Assembly (NCBI RefSeq): GCF_046054165.1
Contig: NZ_JBFNXK010000011.1
Coordinates: 80,413-144,412, forward strand
Length of the DNA stretch: 64,000 bases
DNA from: Celerinatantimonas sp046054165
GTDB lineage: Bacteria; Pseudomonadota; Gammaproteobacteria; Enterobacterales; Celerinatantimonadaceae
Reading direction: 5' to 3'
Shown: positions 59,689 through 64,000 of the stretch, in pieces
Layout: every line of letters begins with the position of its first letter
How positions within the stretch are numbered: the first letter of the stretch is position 1
The notes under the pieces: model-generated
Databases searched by the model: none
Told to the model about the DNA's origin: nothing
The model's input: only the letters and a program-made list of their open reading frames with translations
Translations under genes and position numbers: made by a program

Positions 59689-61697
59689 TGATCATACTCC
59701 GGCCAAAGTTGCTCCAGGTGAAGATGCTTTTCTAGCACATCAGCCAGCCGATTTAATGACTGCTCCCGTAATGCATTGAGATCGACTTCGATCTCAGAGT
59801 CTAGGCCAGCCCATTTCAAAATGGCGTTAAGCGCCTGTGGCTGATCCAGCAACCCATGTAAGTAACATCCCATCACCTTTTGATCTGAGCTGATCGCTCC
59901 ATCAACTTGGCCATCAGCCCTCTGTAATAATGGCTTCGCCTCTGCAACCCGACTGACCCCAACGTGGATTTCATAACCTTTGACCGCGACCGGTTGTTGC
60001 TCAGAGAGCAGCAGGGTTGCAGTCACATTGCGCAACTGTTTCTCCTGAGACAGTGTGGTCACAACCGGGAGTAATCCCAGCCCTTCGCTCTGCCCCGGTT
60101 CACCTTCCGTTCCCCATGGATCCGCGATCATTTCGCCCAACATCTGATAGCCCCCACAGATGCCTAAGATTTTTCCGCCATATCGCAGGTGATCCAGCAA
60201 TGCTTGATCCCATCCTTGCGCTCTCAAAAAATCGAGATCGCTGCGAACACTTTTGGACCCCGGTAAGATCACCAAATCAGCGGCTGGCCAAGGTTCCCCC
60301 GCGCGCAGATAGTGAAAATCGACCTGTGGGTGCTGCCGCAAGCTGTCAAAATCCGTATGGTTACTGATCCGTTTAAAGACGGGCACCACAACTTTAAGCT
60401 TCCTTTCTCCCGCCGTTTGTTGAGCACTGAGCGCATCTTCAGCATCCAGCACCAGATCCGTTAGATAAGGGATCACCCCCAGCACTGGTTTTCCGGTTTG
60501 TGCTTCTAACCAATCTAAGCCCGGTTTGAGCAGCGCAACATCACCACGAAAACGATTGATCACAAATCCGGCAATACGCTGCTGCTCCGAGCCACTGAGC
60601 AATGCATAGGTTCCATAAAGATGAGCAAAGACACCACCTCGGTCAATATCTGCCACAATGATAACCGGAATATCCACCGCCTCGGCAAACCCCATATTGG
60701 CAATATCATGCTCACGCAGATTAATCTCTGCCGGGCTTCCGGCACCTTCAACCAACACCACCTGATACTGCGCTTTAAGACGCGCAAATGACTGACAGAC
60801 GGAGGTTAAGAGTTGCGGCTTAAACGCGTGATATTGCACGGCATCCATATTGGCATACGCTTTTCCCCGGATAATCACCTGCGCACCGATATCGGTATTC
60901 GGCTTCAATAACACCGGATTCATATCCGTGGAGGGGTCAACATAACATGCTTGAGCTTGCAGCGCCTGAGAACGACCAATCTCGCCGCCATCGGCCGTCA
61001 CGGCACTGTTGAGTGCCATATTTTGCGGTTTAAACGGTGCGACCTTAATCCCTTTGCGAGCTAACAACCGTCCTAAACCAGCCACTAAGACACTTTTCCC
61101 GGCATCGGAGGTTGTGCCCTGTACCATCAATGCCGCCATTGATTCGGGCTTTCTAACTGGCTGCGTTAACTCGGGTAATAAGCCTTTTAAAGCCTGAGGC
61201 AATCCTGCATTCACCATGATCACCCGATGCGCTATAGCTGCAATCTGCTGATGGAGCCATCCCGATTCATCCACAAACCGGCGGCTGAGTTCACCCAAAG
61301 GCACCACACCTTGCCCCACTTCATTAGACACTAATAACACGCTTCCCTGAGCATTCTGTAACGCCTGCAACAGTTCATCCCGAGCCATTGGCCAACCGGC
61401 TTCATTTTGGGTGAGTTGATTGGTCACCCACAGGGTTAAACAATCGACTAATAGACAATTATCCACTCGACTATGACGGCGAATGGTTTGAGCTAATTCC
61501 AGAGGGGATTCTATCGTCATCCAATTGGGGGGGCGGCTGTTCTGATGATGCTCGATTCGAGCCCGCATCTCATCATCCCAGGCCTGAGCAGTGGCAATAT
61601 AACAGACAGGTAATCCCATTGTAGTGGCACGCGCTTCGGCGTAACGACTTTTGCCACTGCGCGCGCCCCCTAAAATCAACTCCACATGGATGCTCAT
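59685..61697 (-). CDS. Fused adenosylcobinamide kinase/guanylyltransferase and cobyric acid synthase (CobU-CobQ)
   Basis: A 670-residue fusion of two late cobalamin enzymes. Residues 1 to about 190 are CobU: P-loop LILGGARSGKSRYAE and the guanylylated-histidine region RIEHHQNSRPPNW; it phosphorylates adenosylcobinamide and adds GMP. Residues from about 200 to the end are CobQ/CbiP, starting ALMVQGTTSDAGKSVLVAGLGRLL and KPQNMALNS, with the amidotransferase nucleophile in GKILGICGGYQMLGEM and a C-terminal GCYLHGLLD; it amidates four further corrin side chains. No stop or frame break separates the parts. ATG at 61697 overlaps the preceding stop (ATGA). Usually these are separate genes. Confidence 0.9.
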   Translation of the reverse strand: MSIHVELILGGARSGKSRYAEARATTMGLPVCYIATAQAWDDEMRARIEHHQNSRPPNWMTIESPLELAQTIRRHSRVDNCLLVDCLTLWVTNQLTQNEAGWPMARDELLQALQNAQGSVLLVSNEVGQGVVPLGELSRRFVDESGWLHQQIAAIAHRVIMVNAGLPQALKGLLPELTQPVRKPESMAALMVQGTTSDAGKSVLVAGLGRLLARKGIKVAPFKPQNMALNSAVTADGGEIGRSQALQAQACYVDPSTDMNPVLLKPNTDIGAQVIIRGKAYANMDAVQYHAFKPQLLTSVCQSFARLKAQYQVVLVEGAGSPAEINLREHDIANMGFAEAVDIPVIIVADIDRGGVFAHLYGTYALLSGSEQQRIAGFVINRFRGDVALLKPGLDWLEAQTGKPVLGVIPYLTDLVLDAEDALSAQQTAGERKLKVVVPVFKRISNHTDFDSLRQHPQVDFHYLRAGEPWPAADLVILPGSKSVRSDLDFLRAQGWDQALLDHLRYGGKILGICGGYQMLGEMIADPWGTEGEPGQSEGLGLLPVVTTLSQEKQLRNVTATLLLSEQQPVAVKGYEIHVGVSRVAEAKPLLQRADGQVDGAISSDQKVMGCYLHGLLDQPQALNAILKWAGLDSEIEVDLNALREQSLNRLADVLEKHLHLEQLWPEYDQ

Positions 61698-62695
61698 AAG
61701 ATCTCTACTAGTCGCTGGCAACTCGCTTGCAAGCGTTGCCAATGTGTTTCACTCTGCGGCAGGCCAAAGCGTAGCGCATCCCGCTCATCCGTTAATCGTG
61801 GCAAAATACCATCCTGACAAAATTGCTCAAAATAATCCGTTGCCGCTTTCAAAGGAACTCGGCAAAACAGATGGCAGTTCACGACACCAGAAAAATAGCG
61901 GCTCAGTAAATCGGCCAAACGCTGTCCGGCCGTGATTAAGTCGTCACGCTGCTGATGTTGCCAGCTTAAATCACTTAACGCTTGCGTCATGGCCCATTGG
62001 GTCGGTCCACTGACGCTCCAGGGGCCCAAATACTGCTCAAGCCGGGATAATAACGTCGCATTGGCCAACACAAATCCACCTCGAGCTCCAGCTAATCCAA
62101 AAAATTTGCCAATCGATCGCAGCACGATCAATCCCGGCTGCTGAGCCTGTGCTGACACAGATAAATCTGGCGTGACGTCAATAAACGCCTCATCAATAAT
62201 TATCCAAGCTCCCCGAGCTTGCAATTGCTGCTGCCAGTTTAAAAGTTCATCGGGGTGATACTGCCAACCCGCTGGATTATTCGGATGGATCACCAACAAC
62301 ACATCACACCAATCTAAATCATCGTCACTGGGCTTTTCGTCAAAATAACGGATCACAGCACCACAGGTTCGCCACGCCTGATGATGTTCCTGATAACCCA
62401 GTCTGGGCAACAAAACCTTAAGCGGAGCAGCAAACTGTTCTGCCAGTATTATCGGAAGTGCCATAATAGCCGCTTGCGAGCCCGCTACAGCCAATAGTGA
62501 AGATTGTTGATAGTACTGCCGCGCAGCATCTAACAGAGCCGTTGAAGACTCAGGCAGATGCCACCAAACTTCTTGAGGGGGAGCGGCTAATGGATAGCTG
62601 CGCGGACTAACGCCAGTTGACAGATCGACCCACTGCTCAACCGGGCGCTGATAACGACAAGCAAACTGTTTCAGTCGTCCCCCATGTTCTAACAT
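61694..62695 (-). CDS. Threonine-phosphate decarboxylase-like aminotransferase (CobD/CobC)
   Basis: This PLP enzyme belongs to the histidinol-phosphate aminotransferase-like group that makes (R)-1-amino-2-propanol phosphate, the linker to the B12 nucleotide loop. The 333-residue protein shows EHGGRLKQFA and VDLSTGVSPRSYPL at the start, DEAFIDVTP, and the PLP lysine in LRSIGKFFGLAGARGGFVLAN. ATG at 62695 has GGAG 5 bases upstream; upstream in-frame ATGs lie inside cbiB. It sits between cbiB, whose substrate it produces, and the fusion gene. The gene is named cobD in Salmonella and cobC in Pseudomonas. Confidence 0.9.
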   Translation of the reverse strand: MLEHGGRLKQFACRYQRPVEQWVDLSTGVSPRSYPLAAPPQEVWWHLPESSTALLDAARQYYQQSSLLAVAGSQAAIMALPIILAEQFAAPLKVLLPRLGYQEHHQAWRTCGAVIRYFDEKPSDDDLDWCDVLLVIHPNNPAGWQYHPDELLNWQQQLQARGAWIIIDEAFIDVTPDLSVSAQAQQPGLIVLRSIGKFFGLAGARGGFVLANATLLSRLEQYLGPWSVSGPTQWAMTQALSDLSWQHQQRDDLITAGQRLADLLSRYFSGVVNCHLFCRVPLKAATDYFEQFCQDGILPRLTDERDALRFGLPQSETHWQRLQASCQRLVEIL

Positions 62696-62715
62696 AACAA
62701 CTCCATCCATAAACG

Positions 62716-63648
62716 CTACCCCAACCATGCCCACAGAATAACGAAACTCCATGTGACCGCTAGCCACAATAACTGAGCACGCCACAGCAACTGACAACTG
62801 CGTTCAATGTCTGGTCCGGTCACGGTTTTCCCGCAGCCCATGAACGGTTTATCTTTAAGTTTGCCAAAATACTGTGCCGGTCCCCCAATAATGATGGCTA
62901 ACGCGCCAGCGCCAGCACACATCACCGGGCCACCATTAGGGCTGGCGCACTGCCGAGCCTGAGTTCGCCAACACTGCCATCCCAGACGAAACTGCCCGCA
63001 GAGGCAATAACTCAGCGCCGTTAACCGTGCGGGAACAAAACCTAATACGTCATCCATATGGGCAGCAAAACAACCAAAATATCGATATTGTTCAGTACGA
63101 TAGCCCCACATGGCATCGAGTGTATTCGCAAGCCGAAATAAAACACCCCCCAAAGGGCCCAAACAAAAACTCCAAAATATCGCACCAAATACGGCATCCT
63201 GACCATTTTCTAAAACTGATTCGACCGTTGCAGATGCAATTTGCTGTTCGTTCATGGACTCGCAATCCCGACTCACAATATAGCTGACTCGTAGCCGTGC
63301 TTGTTCCAAAAGCCCAGCTTGCAGAGGACGTGCCACAGCCTGTGCATGTTGCTGCATACTTTTACCCCCGATACTAAACCAGGTAATGACCGCACTCAAA
63401 CCAACGGCCCCAACAGTAGGCAAAGACCAGTGAATCACACCAGCACCCCATGCAAAAGGCACAACCAAAATACACCAACCGAAGATCCCCTTCGCGAATC
63501 GATGCTCACCTTGATTAAGATAGGCCTGTACGCGACTGGCACAAAGACCAAAACCAACTAACGGATGAAATCGCCGAGGTTCGCCAAATACACGATCCAG
63601 AATGATCGCGATTGTCACAGCGAAAGTCTGTTGGATAAACCAGTCCAT
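62716..63648 (-). CDS. cbiB: Adenosylcobinamide-phosphate synthase CbiB
   Basis: CbiB, an inner-membrane enzyme, attaches aminopropanol phosphate (or aminopropanol) to adenosylcobyric acid. The 310-residue protein has about four to six membrane segments and the family blocks LDRVFGEPRRFHPLVGFG, LVVSRD-like YIVSRDCESMNEQQIASATVESVLENGQDAVFGAIFW and SPNGGPVMCAGAGALAI. It is the first gene of the cobalamin operon. The 130 bases upstream, up to the tRNA terminator, show no cobalamin riboswitch that I can recognise. Confidence 0.93.
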   Translation of the reverse strand: MDWFIQQTFAVTIAIILDRVFGEPRRFHPLVGFGLCASRVQAYLNQGEHRFAKGIFGWCILVVPFAWGAGVIHWSLPTVGAVGLSAVITWFSIGGKSMQQHAQAVARPLQAGLLEQARLRVSYIVSRDCESMNEQQIASATVESVLENGQDAVFGAIFWSFCLGPLGGVLFRLANTLDAMWGYRTEQYRYFGCFAAHMDDVLGFVPARLTALSYCLCGQFRLGWQCWRTQARQCASPNGGPVMCAGAGALAIIIGGPAQYFGKLKDKPFMGCGKTVTGPDIERSCQLLWRAQLLWLAVTWSFVILWAWLG

Positions 63649-63776
63649 TACCGATAAATCCTTGATGTTTTAAATAAAAAAGAAGTATATCGAAATAGTC
63701 ATAAAGCCGCAGAAGATTCCGACAGTATGAATAAAATTCAAGAGAATTAGAGAAAGATTTAAAAACTGTAGATGCG

Positions 63777-63803
63777 AAAAAGCCTCCACAAGGGAGGCTT
63801 TTT
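63777..63803 (-). terminator. Terminator of the tRNA-Asp genes
   Basis: AAAAAGCCTCC (63777-63787) pairs with GGAGGCTTTTT (63793-63803) around ACAAG. On the minus strand the T-run follows the stem 9 bases after the tRNA gene at 63812, closing the tRNA transcript before cbiB. Confidence 0.92.
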
Positions 63804-63811
63804 CTGGAAAC

Positions 63812-63888
63812 TGGCGGAGTAGACGGGACTCGAACCCGCGACCCCCGGCGTGACAGGCCGGTATTCTAACCAACTGAACTACCACTCC
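63812..63888 (-). tRNA. tRNA-Asp (anticodon GTC)
   Basis: On the minus strand the 77 bases start GGAGTGGTAGTTCAG, hold the anticodon loop CTGTCAC (GTC), the T loop GGTTCGAGTCC and end ACTCCGCCA with the CCA encoded. The acceptor stem GGAGTGG/CTACTCC and all other arms pair. It is the second of a tandem pair of tRNA-Asp genes. Confidence 0.96.
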
Positions 63889-63924
63889 ACAAGGAATACA
63901 GATGTATCCAATTTTGTTGAAATT

Positions 63925-64000
63925 TGGCGGAGTAGACGGGACTCGAACCCGCGACCCCCGGCGTGACAGGCCGGTATTCTAACCAACTGAACTACCACTC
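63925..64000 (-). tRNA. tRNA-Asp (anticodon GTC), partial at window edge
   Basis: This is a second copy, identical to the first over all 76 visible bases, ending in an encoded CCA at 63925. The gene should extend one more base, so the first G lies just outside the window. A 36-base spacer separates the two copies, which are probably processed from one transcript ending at 63777-63803. Confidence 0.95.

Noticed and set aside
63649..63776. Cobalamin riboswitch upstream of cbiB
   Set aside because: The gap is only about 130 bases and shows no B12-box-like sequence; the metE upstream gap is also too short.
63670..63885. 71-codon open frame overlapping the tRNA-Asp gene
   Set aside because: Its first part is an antisense-like reading of the tRNA (the familiar GRGFESRLL artefact) and it crosses the terminator; not a gene.
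1..64000. CRISPR arrays, prophage, complete insertion sequences
   Set aside because: No spaced direct-repeat array, phage structural gene or transposase frame was found anywhere in the window.

Overview
The window is a piece of a gammaproteobacterial chromosome. The gene orders nrdR-ribD-ribE-ribB-ribH-nusB-thiL-pgpA, xseB-ispA-dxs, recJ-prfB-lysS, dppABCDF and upp-(DUF2066)-hda, the sodium-type flagellar motor pair pomA/pomB, and a RibB with a decayed GTP-cyclohydrolase II domain all recall the Vibrio/Aeromonas/Alteromonas side of the class. A family-level guess such as Celerinatantimonadaceae would be inference only; no rRNA or other decisive marker lies here. Base composition is moderate, and most of the window is densely packed housekeeping DNA.

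Layout. 1-1.75 kb: pomAB (minus). 2.2-5.2 kb: xseB-ispA-dxs (plus), isoprenoid precursor supply. 5.3-12.5 kb (minus): an orphan family-5 substrate-binding protein, then the full dipeptide ABC transporter dppABCDF. The dppA mRNA leader is strikingly structured and rich in GGA motifs. 13.3-19.1 kb (minus): the riboflavin/thiamine/nusB/nrdR cluster. 19.5-28.2 kb: an accessory stretch of small regulator-target units: DoxX; a GlxA-type AraC regulator divergent from a cysteine hydrolase; a MerR regulator divergent from an alpha/beta hydrolase; and a PadR regulator divergent from an operon encoding an OFA-type MFS carrier, an iron-sulfur flavoenzyme of the 2,4-dienoyl-CoA reductase/BaiCD type, and a GNAT acetyltransferase. 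In all three regulator pairs an operator-like repeat of the right geometry can be seen between the genes.

28.2-31.3 kb is the clearest foreign segment. A CusS-like histidine kinase, truncated at both ends, abuts two genes that look like integron cassettes without an integrase: a Vat/CatB-type hexapeptide acetyltransferase and an AbiJ-like HEPN protein. An attC-like dyad separates them. This is the best candidate here for a defence cargo.

31.3-36.3 kb: glyA, metE and the divergent activator metR, with MetJ-like boxes between metE and metR. 36.5-37.7 kb: a membrane diguanylate cyclase preceded by a perfect 7-1-7 Fur-type palindrome. 37.7-40.3 kb: an orphan macro-domain protein and a DsbD/ScsB-family reductase. 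40.4-48.5 kb: lysS-prfB-recJ (prfB with its programmed frameshift), bamC, gcvR-bcp and perM. 48.7-56.6 kb: bepA, yfgD, hda, DUF2066, upp, purMN, yafJ and gmhA. 56.7-58.4 kb: a CsgD/VpsT-type biofilm regulator with a structured upstream region, and a secreted DUF4823 protein. 58.4-63.6 kb: a compact, overlapping cobalamin operon (cbiB, cobD/cobC-like, a cobU-cobQ fusion, cobB/cbiA). The window ends in two nearly identical tRNA-Asp genes, the last cut one base short by the window edge.

Themes that connect loci: cyclic-di-GMP and biofilm control (Fur-marked cyclase, VpsT-like regulator, possible CsrA control of dppA), one-carbon/methionine metabolism (glyA, metE, metR, gcvR), and late B12 assembly beside a B12-independent methionine synthase.
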